This document shows, one piece after another, positions 33,960-43,100 of a stretch of DNA of 64,000 nt. The DNA comes from Epilithonimonas hungarica (GTDB taxonomy: Bacteria; Bacteroidota; Bacteroidia; Flavobacteriales; Weeksellaceae): assembly GCF_900102265.1 (NCBI RefSeq), contig NZ_FNBH01000004.1, positions 248,001-312,000 on the forward strand, in the 5' to 3' direction. The stretch's first letter is position 1. Every line of letters starts with the position of its first letter. Under the pieces are notes generated by a model. That model did no database searches. It saw only the letters and a list, made by a program, of their open reading frames with translations, and was not told where the DNA came from. Position numbers and translations under genes: made by a program.

Positions 33960-34182
33960 CCTGAATTCGGGATAAGAGAAGTTTTATAATATCAATAGAA
34001 ATGGGCTTTAGCCCATTTTAAAGATTGAAAAGAAGATTAGCTTTAGCTAAAACTTATCATAAATTTCGGCTGAAGCCGTTTTGAATTACAATCTTTACAT
34101 CGGGCTAAAGCCCGAGGCTATTGATAATGCATTTGTATTTGATATACAATTATTTAAATAAATTCCTTATCCCGAATTCAGG
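33960..34182 (+). mobile_element. MITE-like element, copy 2
   Basis: 223 bp, near-identical to 6792-7016 but inverted relative to it. Ends CCTGAATTCGGG and CCCGAATTCAGG; flanked by the 8-bp direct repeat TAAATTAA (33952-33959 and 34184-34191). Contains the same palindromes (AATGGGCTTTAGCCCATT, TTAGCTTTAGCTAA, CGGGCTAAAGCCCG). Non-coding. Confidence 0.82.
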
Positions 34183-34237
34183 TTAAATTAAATATACTGA
34201 GATTCCTGTGGAATGAAAATATTGCGCTTAAAAGTGA

Positions 34238-35263
34238 TTAATTAAAATCAGCAACCGCTTCATACACTTTTTCAAGATAATATTTCTTCTGTTCATCAGT
34301 CGCAAAAGAGTAGTTGAAAGAGTTTTTGACCAATGTGATAATATCTTCCTTAGAAAGATCCAGAGCTTCCTGAACGGCTTGGAAGTTAGCATTCATATAA
34401 CCTCCAAAATAGGCTGGGTCATCAGAATTGACCGTTGCTTTGATGTCTCTGTCCAAGAGTCTTTTCAATGGATGATTGGTCATTACATCTGTATTTCTCA
34501 ACTCAAGATTAGAAAGTGGGCAAACTGTTAATGCTAGATTTCTTTTCACAATCTCCTGAACCAGATTCTCATCTTCCAGACATCTGTTTCCATGGTCAAT
34601 TCTTGCAACTTTAAGAATATCGATGGCTTCCCAAATGTATTCAGCGGGACCTTCTTCTCCGGCATGAGCCACTGGAATGTAGCCTTCTTTTACAGAAGCC
34701 TCAAATACATTTTTGAATTTTGCTGGAGGATTTCCCATTTCAGAAGAATCCAGACCAACAGAAGTTATCAGGTCTTTGTACGGAAGTGATTGCTTCAAAG
34801 TTTCAAAAGCTGATTCTTCGGAAAGATGTCGTAGATAGCTCATGATGAAAAGAGAATTGATTCCCCATTTTTCTTTCGCATCCAATCTTGCCTTTTGTAA
34901 TCCATTAATAACGGTTTCGAAAGCGATTCCTCTTTCCGTATGGGTTTGTGGGTCAAACATTATCTCTGTATGGATCACATTATTTTCATAACATTTCTGA
35001 TAGTAAGCCATTGCCAGATCATAGAAATCTTTCTCTTGAATCAAAACGCCGGCTCCGGCATAATAGATGTCCAAAAAATCTTGAAGACAAGAGAACTGAT
35101 AAGCTTTCTTGACTTCATCGATGGTTTTATATGGAATCTCGATTTGGTTTCTTTGGGCAATTTCGAACATCAATTCTGGTTCAAAACTTCCCTCGATATG
35201 TAAATGTAATTCAGCTTTTGGAAGTGCTGCAATAAAATCTTTCATAGTTTTTGATTTATCCAA
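34238..35263 (-). CDS. add: Adenosine/adenine deaminase family protein (adenine-deaminase type)
   Basis: 341 residues, TIM-barrel metal-dependent deaminase. Zinc ligands in HLHIEGS (His20, His22) and a later His in AHAGEEGP; catalytic Glu in the same motif, and the final SDDPAYFGGY. Several signatures (EIMFDPQTHTERG, HAGEEGPAEYIWEA, TVNSDDPAYFGGY) are those of the adenine-deaminase subgroup (yeast Aah1-like) rather than mammalian adenosine deaminase. It would feed purine salvage; substrate choice is inferred. Alternative start at the Met7 codon (35245). Single gene. Confidence 0.88.
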   Translation of the reverse strand: MDKSKTMKDFIAALPKAELHLHIEGSFEPELMFEIAQRNQIEIPYKTIDEVKKAYQFSCLQDFLDIYYAGAGVLIQEKDFYDLAMAYYQKCYENNVIHTEIMFDPQTHTERGIAFETVINGLQKARLDAKEKWGINSLFIMSYLRHLSEESAFETLKQSLPYKDLITSVGLDSSEMGNPPAKFKNVFEASVKEGYIPVAHAGEEGPAEYIWEAIDILKVARIDHGNRCLEDENLVQEIVKRNLALTVCPLSNLELRNTDVMTNHPLKRLLDRDIKATVNSDDPAYFGGYMNANFQAVQEALDLSKEDIITLVKNSFNYSFATDEQKKYYLEKVYEAVADFN

Positions 35264-35273
35264 AAATAAAGAA

Positions 35274-35307
35274 AAAAGGCTTTAGAAATCTCCTTCCAAA
35301 GCCTTTT
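35274..35307 (-). terminator. Terminator of the prx-trx-DUF6952 operon
   Basis: Arms AAAAGGCTTT / AAAGCCTTTT with 14-nt loop, 18 bp beyond the DUF6952 stop on the minus strand, followed by T residues. Confidence 0.75.
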
Positions 35308-35324
35308 TAATAAAAATAAACTGT

Positions 35325-35573
35325 TTATTTGTCTATTGAGCCCATTACTTTTTGAGCGAAGGAATTCAAAGCGTCTTTTTCGCTCATTCCGTTATTTACA
35401 TTTGCGTGGACTTCCAAAGCTCCGCAAATGTTTGTGATCAGTTCCCCGGTAACGTTCAGGTCTTCTTCAGAAACATTTCGGAATTCTGAAAAACTTTCCA
35501 AAACTTCCAAAGTTGCTTCTAGATTTTCTGGCGTTTGGTTTTGATAAAACTGTCTTATGATTGGTAACTTCAT
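35325..35573 (-). CDS. DUF6952 family protein
   Basis: 82-residue acidic, helical protein (MKLPIIRQFYQNQTPENLEA...). The family is found in Bacteroidota, usually just downstream of thioredoxin/peroxiredoxin genes as here, implying a part in thiol redox homeostasis, but its function is not known. No cysteine of redox type except one in ITNICGALEV. It lies 97 bp after the thioredoxin gene; that gap contains a leader element also found at 56446-56532. Confidence 0.78.
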   Translation of the reverse strand: MKLPIIRQFYQNQTPENLEATLEVLESFSEFRNVSEEDLNVTGELITNICGALEVHANVNNGMSEKDALNSFAQKVMGSIDK

Positions 35574-35660
35574 ATGTCTTTTCTATTGTTTTTTATTGCC
35601 ATATGTTATCGCCTTATTTTCATTGGTCTTTTTTATAACTTTGATTAATGGCGATTTCAT
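35571..35660 (-). promoter_or_regulatory. Leader element, copy 1
   Basis: On the minus strand: ATGAAATCGCCAT, about 35 nt, then GGCGATAACATATGGCAA, an A-rich run and the DUF6952 ATG. A near-identical arrangement precedes the gene at 56448. AUCGCC can pair with GGCGAU. An internal ATG opens a 10-codon frame ending in a TGA that overlaps the DUF6952 start. Confidence 0.6.
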
Positions 35661-35670
35661 ATCAATTCAA

Positions 35671-35979
35671 TTATTTGATATCGTTGAAAAGATTGTTAAG
35701 GCTTTCCGCTTGATTGGTCTGAACCTGATTTTTCAAAGCTCCACCCTGGAACACGGCAAACGTTGGCAAGTTGTCAACTGTAGCTAGTTTTCTGCTTTCC
35801 GGTAATTTTTCGGCATCAACATAATAGAAAGGGATTGCATCATTTTCTGAAGCCAATTTCTTGAATTTTGGTTTCATGATTCTGCAGTTTCCGCACCAAG
35901 TTGCGCCATATTGAACTACTACCTTGTCATTTTCACTTACGATCTGTTGTAAGTTATCTTCTGTTAGTTCTATGTACAT
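35671..35979 (-). CDS. Thioredoxin-family protein
   Basis: 102 residues from the preferred start at 35979 (MYIELTEDN); an upstream in-frame ATG adds 11 codons without a family match. The active site is WCGNC (Cys29, Cys32), a variant of WCGPC seen in several Bacteroidota thioredoxins. It presumably reduces the peroxiredoxin encoded upstream. Minus strand; about 95 bp separates it from the peroxiredoxin gene. Confidence 0.9.
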   Translation of the reverse strand: MYIELTEDNLQQIVSENDKVVVQYGATWCGNCRIMKPKFKKLASENDAIPFYYVDAEKLPESRKLATVDNLPTFAVFQGGALKNQVQTNQAESLNNLFNDIK

Positions 35980-36074
35980 AATTTCAATTTTTATAATGTA
36001 ACAGTGTAGCAATGTAACAATTGATTGAACAAATTGTTACACTGATACATTGCTAAATTGTTAGATTAAAAATT

Positions 36075-36707
36075 TTAGTTTTTGCTGAAGTATTCTGCAA
36101 CACCAGTTCTGTTGGCGTTCATTGCCTCTTTACCTTCTTCCCAGTTTGCAGGACAAACTTCTCCATGTTTCTGAACGTGAGAATAGGCATCGATCAATCT
36201 AAGATATTCTTTCACATTTCTTCCAAGTGGCATATCATTTACAGACTCGTGGAAGATCTTTCCTGTTTCGTCTATCAAATATGTTGCTCTGTAAGTTACA
36301 TTAGAACCTGTATAAACTTCATTTCCTTCTTCATCATAATCCAGATCCTGATCTACAATACCAAGGATGTTTGCCAATTGTCTGTGTGTATCTGCAAGGA
36401 TCGGGTAAGTTACACCTTCGATTCCTCCATTGTCTTTTGGTGTGTTCAACCATGCGAAGTGAACTTCGTTGGTGTCACAAGATGCACCAATTACAACTGT
36501 ATTTCTTTTTTGAAATTCTGGTAAAGCTTCCTGAAAAGCATGCAGTTCTGTAGGGCAGACAAAAGTGAAATCTTTTGGATACCAGAACAAAATTACTTTC
36601 TGTGCATTGTTTACAGCTTCTTCAAACACATTGATCTTAAGATCGTCACCCATTTCGCTCATTGCATCAATCGCAACACTTGGGAATAATTTACCTACTA
36701 ATGACAT
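36075..36707 (-). CDS. Typical 2-Cys peroxiredoxin (AhpC/Prx1 type)
   Basis: 210 residues. Peroxidatic Cys51 in FTFVCPTELHAF and resolving Cys185 in GEVCPANW, the usual spacing for Prx1-type enzymes; it reduces peroxides and is recycled by a thioredoxin. C-terminal extension GVAEYFSKN resembles the YF motif found in peroxide-sensitive peroxiredoxins. First gene of an operon with thioredoxin and DUF6952. An OxyR- or PerR-type box was not recognised. Confidence 0.95.
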   Translation of the reverse strand: MSLVGKLFPSVAIDAMSEMGDDLKINVFEEAVNNAQKVILFWYPKDFTFVCPTELHAFQEALPEFQKRNTVVIGASCDTNEVHFAWLNTPKDNGGIEGVTYPILADTHRQLANILGIVDQDLDYDEEGNEVYTGSNVTYRATYLIDETGKIFHESVNDMPLGRNVKEYLRLIDAYSHVQKHGEVCPANWEEGKEAMNANRTGVAEYFSKN

Positions 36708-36961
36708 AATATTTAAGTTTTAAATTGTTTAAAATTAACAGAAGCGAAATTACAAAGATTTCGTGAATTGAATATTAAAAATCGATTTATAAAATCTATC
36801 AAAACAAAAGACTTGAAATTAACAGTGTTATATCAAGGTATTAAGCCTCAAATGATTATTTTAAATCGAGTATTACTTAAGATTTTATTCAAATTTCAAA
36901 CAATAAATTAACAAATAAAATGAGCAAAATCAGAAAACTTAAATTTTTGAAAATAAAAAAA

Positions 36962-36985
36962 CATCACTGAAAAGTGATGCTTTGA
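36962..36985 (-). terminator. Terminator of the aminotransferase gene
   Basis: Stem CATCACT / AGTGATG with loop GAAA, followed on the minus strand by a T-run; it lies about 20 bp past the stop codon at 37004. Confidence 0.85.
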
Positions 36986-37003
36986 TTTTATAATTGATTA
37001 GAA

Positions 37004-38194
37004 TCAAAATTGGTCTAAACAATTTTTGATTCTTCTCATTGCTTCTCTCAATTCTGTCTCAGAAGCAGCATAAGAGAAACGGATGCATTCCGGGCTTCCA
37101 AAGCTTACACCGCCTACACAACCAACGTGGGCATTTTCCAAAAGGAACATTGCAAAATCGTCTGCATTTTTGATCTCAGTCCCATTCAAAGTTTTTCCTA
37201 AGTAATAAGAAATATCAGGGAAGAAGTAAAATGCACTTTTTGGAAGATTACATTTGAAGCCTTTGATGTCTTTCATCAATTCGAAGACCAGATCGCGTCT
37301 TTTGTGGAATTCGGTGATCATATATTGCAATTCGGATGGATCCATTTGCAAAGCAGCGATAGAAGCTCTTTGGGCAACTGTGTTGGCACCGCTGGTCATT
37401 TGTCCCTGGACTTTGTCACAAGCGCTTGCCAACCAAGCTGGACAAGCAGAATATCCAATTCTCCAACCTGTCATTGCGAAAGCTTTACTCATTCCATTGA
37501 TAACCGCAGTTTGTTCATAAACTTGTGGAAAACTTGCAATTGAAATGTGTTTTCCCCCATAATTGATGAATTCATAGATCTCATCAGAGATGATCGTGAT
37601 ATCGGGATATTTTGCCATCACGTTTGCGATAGCTTCCAACTCTTCTTTTGTATAATAACTTCCGGAAGGATTGCAGGGAGAGCTGTAAAGCAAAGCCTTC
37701 GTTTTTGGTGTAATTGCCTTTTCCAATTGCTCAGCTGTAATTTTGAATTCAGTTTCAATGGAAGTTTCAATAAAAACAGAAGTCCCGCCAACAACTTTTA
37801 CCATCTCATCATAGCTTACCCAATAAGGTGCCGGAAGGATCACTTCGTCTCCATCATTGATAATTGCCAATAGAACGTTGATTATTGATTGTTTTGCGCC
37901 ATTTGAAACACAGATCTGTGTTGGTTTATAGTCGAGGTCGTTATCTCTTTTCAGTTTTGCAGAAATAGCTTGTCTGAGCTCTAAAAATCCAGGGACAGGA
38001 GAATAGTGGCTGTAATTTTCATTAATAGCATCAAAAGCAGCTTGCTTTATCTTTTGTGGGACATCGAAATCTGGTTCTCCCAAGGTTAAACTTATTACAT
38101 CGATTCCTGCCGCCTTCATATCGCGTGCTTTGTTGCTCATCACGAAAGTCTGAGAATAACTCAGTCTATTCAGTCTATCCGAAATTTTACTCAT
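37004..38194 (-). CDS. PLP-dependent aminotransferase, aspartate-aminotransferase type
   Basis: 396 residues of the class I aminotransferase family. The PLP lysine lies in GMSKAFAMTGWRIGY, the cofactor-binding Tyr/Asp in ISDEIYEFI, and the C-terminal Arg in ECIRFSYA. N-terminal LTLGEPDFD is typical of the AspC/AAT-like subgroup that transfers amino groups between aspartate and 2-oxoglutarate, though aromatic amino acid use is possible. Single gene, ended by a strong terminator, divergent from the TPR regulator at 38535. Confidence 0.92.
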   Translation of the reverse strand: MSKISDRLNRLSYSQTFVMSNKARDMKAAGIDVISLTLGEPDFDVPQKIKQAAFDAINENYSHYSPVPGFLELRQAISAKLKRDNDLDYKPTQICVSNGAKQSIINVLLAIINDGDEVILPAPYWVSYDEMVKVVGGTSVFIETSIETEFKITAEQLEKAITPKTKALLYSSPCNPSGSYYTKEELEAIANVMAKYPDITIISDEIYEFINYGGKHISIASFPQVYEQTAVINGMSKAFAMTGWRIGYSACPAWLASACDKVQGQMTSGANTVAQRASIAALQMDPSELQYMITEFHKRRDLVFELMKDIKGFKCNLPKSAFYFFPDISYYLGKTLNGTEIKNADDFAMFLLENAHVGCVGGVSFGSPECIRFSYAASETELREAMRRIKNCLDQF

Positions 38195-38357
38195 GAAACT
38201 ATATTATAAATTAGATTTAAGGACAAATATAATTTTTTTAGCCAAAAAAAGCGATGATATACATTAAAATTCAATTGGAAAAATTAATAAAAAACCTGAT
38301 GTTTTATTAAGAAACCCAATGTTTTGCTTTGGTCAAGGTTGTTTATAAAGAAGAATT

Positions 38358-38377
38358 TTTAACAAACATTTGTTAAA
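38358..38377. promoter_or_regulatory. Candidate operator palindrome
   Basis: TTTAACAAA-CA-TTTGTTAAA: two 9-bp arms around CA, located in the divergent intergenic region. No regulator is assigned; it could bind a homodimer such as a Crp- or LacI-type protein. Confidence 0.4.
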
Positions 38378-38455
38378 TTAAATTATTTTTGATTGAAATT
38401 ACGTTAGAAATTATAAAAATATAATATGTATAAGAATATTATACTAATAATTAGT

Positions 38456-38463
38456 TATTTTTG
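38456..38463 (+). promoter_or_regulatory. -7 box of the TPR-LuxR gene
   Basis: TATTTTTG, perfect TAnnTTTG, 71 bp before the start codon. Confidence 0.5.
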
Positions 38464-38534
38464 TGGATGAATTTTTAAGGGTTTTGCCAGCGTTAAAAAA
38501 ATTCGTTTTTAAGTAAAAAACACGATTTACACAA

Positions 38535-39791
38535 ATGAATTATAGATCTGTCCATTATTTTGTTTTAATATTCTTAACGTTCTTCTTCTGTGGATTCCTT
38601 GGTGCTGAGGGACTTGACCTGGAGCGGATAGAACAGGAGGTCATTAGGTATAACAGAGAGGGTAATCATAAGCTGTCCCAGAAGAAGCTTGCAGATTATT
38701 TACTTTCTGATAATTTGACGAAGGAAGAAGAAGCTAACATTCTTTTTTATATTGCCACAACCTATCGCAGTGTCAATGATCATATGATGTGTCTGGATTA
38801 TCTCAATCGATCCGAAACTATCGCAAAGACTTTGCCGAAAGATAATTTGTTGAGGATGAAGCTGGATTATGAATATGCTTTTGTTTATTTTGATTTCAAT
38901 CAATATGATAAATGTAAAGAAGCCATGGCTCATATTGCAGCTCAGAAATATATTAATGCTCATCCGGAGGACGATGCTTATATTCTGATGCAGGAAGGGT
39001 TTTTATTTCTGAAGGATAAAAAACTGGAAGAGGCAGAGTTAAAGTATAATGAGGCTTTGAAAATAATGAAAGGGGTTAGTACTTGTAATACACCTGTGGT
39101 TTTTGGAAAAATGATCGAATTATATGGTTTGAAGAAGGATGTAAGGAAAGCAGAGAATATTTATGCGGAAAGCATGAAAGTTGCGGAAAGTTGTAATATA
39201 CTGAAGTATAAGATTTATTCTGCTTCTGAAATGGAGAAGGTATACAAATTGAATGGACGTCTTGATGATGCTTATTCCATTGGGGCTTTGCTGGATACAC
39301 TTAGAAAAATGGACGATCTGGAGACCAAAGTTGCTGAAATGCACATGATAGATAAAGCGTACGTAGAGAAGGAGCAATTGAAGCATGAGGAGTCTGATCT
39401 TTTTGGGGTTATTGTTGTACTTGTTGTTGTGGTTATGGTAGCTGGATTTTTGGTGTTTGCTTTTTACAGGAAAACCAAGAATCTGAAGAAAGATAAATTC
39501 ATGATCAAAAAAGAGCTGGAGTTGGTGAATCGGGAGCTAAATTATTATTCTCAGAATAATCCCGATTATAATGACGATTCTATAGATCAATATTTGTCTC
39601 CGATTGATGTAAAAAAGCTAACAGAGAGGCAAAAAGATCTTTTAAAATTGATGATTGACGGATTGTCGAATAAAGAAATTGCAGAAAAACTTTTCATTAC
39701 AGAGAGTACGGTAAAATATCATATTAAAAATATTTATAGCTTGTTAGAGCTGAAAGACAGGAAGGATCTTTTCAAGAAAATCAGAAGTTAG
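38535..39791 (+). CDS. Membrane-anchored TPR protein with LuxR-type helix-turn-helix
   Basis: 418 residues. Signal or anchor at the N-terminus (FVLIFLTFFFCGFLGAEG), tetratricopeptide-like helical repeats from about 30 to 270, one membrane helix at about 290-311 (VIVVLVVVVMVAGFLVFAF), a short coiled coil, then a C-terminal LuxR/GerE helix-turn-helix (LTERQKDLLKLMIDGLSNKE, ESTVKYHIKNIY). This is a Bacteroidota design in which extracytoplasmic TPRs sense a signal and the cytoplasmic HTH binds DNA from the membrane. The 1370-aa T9SS cargo gene follows at 330 bp and may be a target (inference). Confidence 0.85.
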   Translation: MNYRSVHYFVLIFLTFFFCGFLGAEGLDLERIEQEVIRYNREGNHKLSQKKLADYLLSDNLTKEEEANILFYIATTYRSVNDHMMCLDYLNRSETIAKTLPKDNLLRMKLDYEYAFVYFDFNQYDKCKEAMAHIAAQKYINAHPEDDAYILMQEGFLFLKDKKLEEAELKYNEALKIMKGVSTCNTPVVFGKMIELYGLKKDVRKAENIYAESMKVAESCNILKYKIYSASEMEKVYKLNGRLDDAYSIGALLDTLRKMDDLETKVAEMHMIDKAYVEKEQLKHEESDLFGVIVVLVVVVMVAGFLVFAFYRKTKNLKKDKFMIKKELELVNRELNYYSQNNPDYNDDSIDQYLSPIDVKKLTERQKDLLKLMIDGLSNKEIAEKLFITESTVKYHIKNIYSLLELKDRKDLFKKIRS

Positions 39792-39844
39792 CATATAAAT
39801 ACTGAATGAGTACCGTATAAATACCTACAACATTGCCCATACAA

Positions 39845-39876
39845 AGACTATCCCAAAGGATAGTTTTTTCTTTTTA
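39845..39876 (+). terminator. Terminator of the TPR-LuxR gene
   Basis: Stem ACTATCC / GGATAGT with a 4-nt loop CAAA and a following T-rich run. Confidence 0.85.
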
Positions 39877-40064
39877 AATACAAACTAACTGATAGGATAG
39901 TTTCTTCTTGTGTTATTATTAATAATATTGCAAAATATTTGGAAAATAAATAATTGTAAAAAATATTATTTGAGACTATTTTGATGGTATTTGATTAGTG
40001 CTAACTGCTAGATTCATCAAATTAAATCAAGATAGTTTGAATCAAATTTCTTACCAAATGTTAA

Positions 40065-40095
40065 TTGTATAACACAAAATAGAATTTTAATTTTG
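40065..40095 (+). promoter_or_regulatory. Promoter of the 1370-aa T9SS protein
   Basis: TTG at 40065-40067, 20-bp spacer, and TAATTTTG at 40088-40095: both elements of the Bacteroidota consensus at the right spacing. The ATG is 26 bp further. Confidence 0.65.
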
Positions 40096-40121
40096 CATCC
40101 CGAAAATTTATTAATACAGAG

Positions 40122-43100
40122 ATGATAAAAAAACACCTTTCTTTATTATTTATAATATCTTATTTTTTACTGAATGCGCAGACCGATCTTGTAAGATGGG
40201 CATTGACTTCTGACGGAAGTGTAAGTTATTCTGCTGGTAAAGTAATTGCAACAGCTGTCGGCACAAGCCAAAATCCAGTTTCCTATAATTCTCAAGGAAT
40301 GACCGTGACAGGATGGAATAATGGCGATGTAGTACATTACCGCTATTTTGGATTTTCAGTAAGCTCTTCTAATGGGAATCAGGTAAAAATTTCGAATCTG
40401 GCTTTTGAGCAGGAAAAGCTGAATCCCGGACCTACACATTATACCATAAGATATTATGTTGCACCAAACAACAGCAGTATCGATGATTATGCCTATATGT
40501 ATAGTGTAGGTTCTACGATATTGGTGAATAATGAACCTATTGCTGCCAATCCAGTTAAAAACATTCCCTTAAATGTAACACTGACGGGTACCCAAACACT
40601 TATCGTACGTTTCTATTCATCTGGAAATAATTGGAATGGCGGTTGGAGAATCAAGGCCAATACTTTGAAGTTGACCGAAGAACAGGCGACTGTACCGGTT
40701 GCAAACAATGATTCTTATTCTGTGTATAAAAATACCAGTACGAATCTGGATGTATTGTCCAATGATACTTCAGGTTCGGCCATCACGGGTATTACAATAA
40801 CCCAACAACCTGCGCACGGAACTGTAACAGCAAACGGAATTACAAATATAACCTACGTACCATCAACAGGTTATGATGGTACAGATTCTTTCAAATACAA
40901 AGCTGTGAATGCGACAGGTTCATCAAATGAGGCTACTGTAAGTATCAATGTAATGACAGCTGTACCGGTTGCAAATAATGATTCCTTTACTGCTTACAAA
41001 AATAACGAATCGGACTTCAATGTTTTAAGTAATGATACCTCGGTGTTGGCCATCAATGGAGTAACTGTCACCCAACAGCCTGCACACGGAACATTAACAG
41101 TAAATGGAACCACAAGTGTAACATATAAGCCGGAAACAGGATATACCGGAACCGATTCCTTTAAATACAGAGCAAGTAATTCTACTGGTTTGTCAAATGA
41201 GGCTACTGCCAGCATCAGTGTCATAGAAAATGTAAATACGCCTTTGACAAGATGGAATAATTCCAATTTTACAGCCAGTGTTTATAATACACATATCAAC
41301 GTTGGGAATATAACATCTACAGTAAACCAGTCATACGTTTCAAATATCAGTATCAGTGGCTATAATGCTTTTCAGACTAGCGGTTGGCCAGATAAAAATG
41401 CGGTGACGGTAGATAAGTCAAAATATATCCAGTTCACGATCAGTCCGAAAAATGGTTATAAACTGAATTTGTCTGAGTTCAATTTCTTGTGTATGTCACA
41501 AGGAGGAGATGCTAAAATCAAAATAGATTATTCTCTTAGTAGTAGCTTTACAACATTTTTTAATGTTTTGCCGGAAACTATGGTTACAGGAACTGGTCCA
41601 AATACGATCTCTCTGACCAATTTCTCAAAACCGATCGCGACAGACGGACAGGTTGTATATCTGAGAGTTTATGTTTATAATACCTGGAATGCCTTTCAGA
41701 TCCTTTTAAAGAATGGAGATAATATTGGTCCTGCATTTTTCGGAAATGTTGAATTCAGTTCAACGGCACCAATAGCATATGATGATACTGTGGCAAATAT
41801 TGTTAATAATGATATTGATATCAATGTATTGATCAATGATGATTACAGTAATAAGATCAATTCTTTGACATTTACCCAGCCATCGCACGGAAGCGCAACA
41901 CTTAATGCTGATAAAAGTATCAATTATGTTCCTGCCAAAGACTACATTGGTGCAGATGCTTTCACATATTTTATTACGAATGAATATGGTGTTTCCAATT
42001 CTGCAACGGTAATTATCAATAATGGACCGAATGTTACTGCACCACTTATCAGATGGGATAATACTAATTTTACGGCAACTTCGTTCCAATCATTTATAAC
42101 TTCTACAACAGTTACGGGTAATGGTGGTACAGGAATAACAGTAGGAGGAGAGACCAACCCTAAAGTTTTTTATGTGGAAACTCAGAGTGGGCAGGACAAT
42201 ACAAATTTCAATTCATCAAGATATATCCAGTTTGTACTAGAGAATAACAGCACAAATAAAACTATTGAGCCAAAAACATTTGATTATTATGCAAGTGGGA
42301 CGAATAACTCGAAGTATGAAATAAGATACTCCAAAACAGCAGATTTTTCAAGTGGTGTAGTAGTTATGGCTACAGGTAATGTTCCTACTGCTTACACTGC
42401 ACAGAACTTCTCATTCGATAATGGATTCAAATTAGCACCAGACGAAAAAGTTTATATTAGATTATATCTTTATAATAGCTACTACGTTCAATATAAAATG
42501 CAGTTTATCACTGGAGGATTGGGTCCTGAGATTGGAGGGATATATTATAATTTAGTTAATACTTCAAATGATACAATATGGCTAAATCCAGCTGATCCAC
42601 ACTGGAGCAATGGAACGCCTAATGCTACAAAAAATGCAATCATTGATACAGGTTATGACACAACCACTTATGGTAATTTTGTAAGTAGCAATCTTACTGT
42701 AAATACAGGAGGAACCCTTACTATCAATACCGGAGGATATGTCACTGTAAATGGACAAATTCTGAACAATGCTTCTGCTACAGGGTTTGTGATTGAAAAC
42801 AATGGCAATCTATTGCAAAATGGAGCAGCGGCTAACACGGGCAACATCACTGTGAAAAAACAAGCGATCATACCAAAAATGGGCTATAATTATTGGTCAT
42901 CGCCAGTTTCCGGACAGAATCTTTACCAGTTTTCAGATGGTTATAATCAAGCTAATGGAGGCACTGGGACAGGAACGCCCTGGAATAGATTTTATATTTA
43001 CAATGAAGCTACTGACTATTTTGTGACATCGATTACTGCGGAGAATATCGCTCTAAACTCTTCATCCACTTTCTTGCCTGCAAGAGGTTATGCGATACGT

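Larger units (their letters stand above)
38195..38534. other. Divergent promoter region between aminotransferase and TPR regulator
   Basis: 340 bp without a gene. It contains a 20-bp palindrome at 38358-38377 (listed below) and a TAnnTTTG box at 38456-38463. The rest is plain AT-rich DNA. Confidence 0.5.
39792..40121 (+). other. Intergenic region with terminator and promoter
   Basis: 330 bp without a gene. It holds the terminator of the TPR regulator (39845-39876), a second related GGATAGTTTCTTCTT stretch without a full stem, and the promoter of the T9SS protein. Nothing else was seen. Confidence 0.5.

Noticed and set aside
36920-36970. 16-codon plus-strand frame MSKIRKLKFLKIKKHH
   Set aside because: Its end lies inside the aminotransferase terminator hairpin and AT-rich DNA easily yields such frames.
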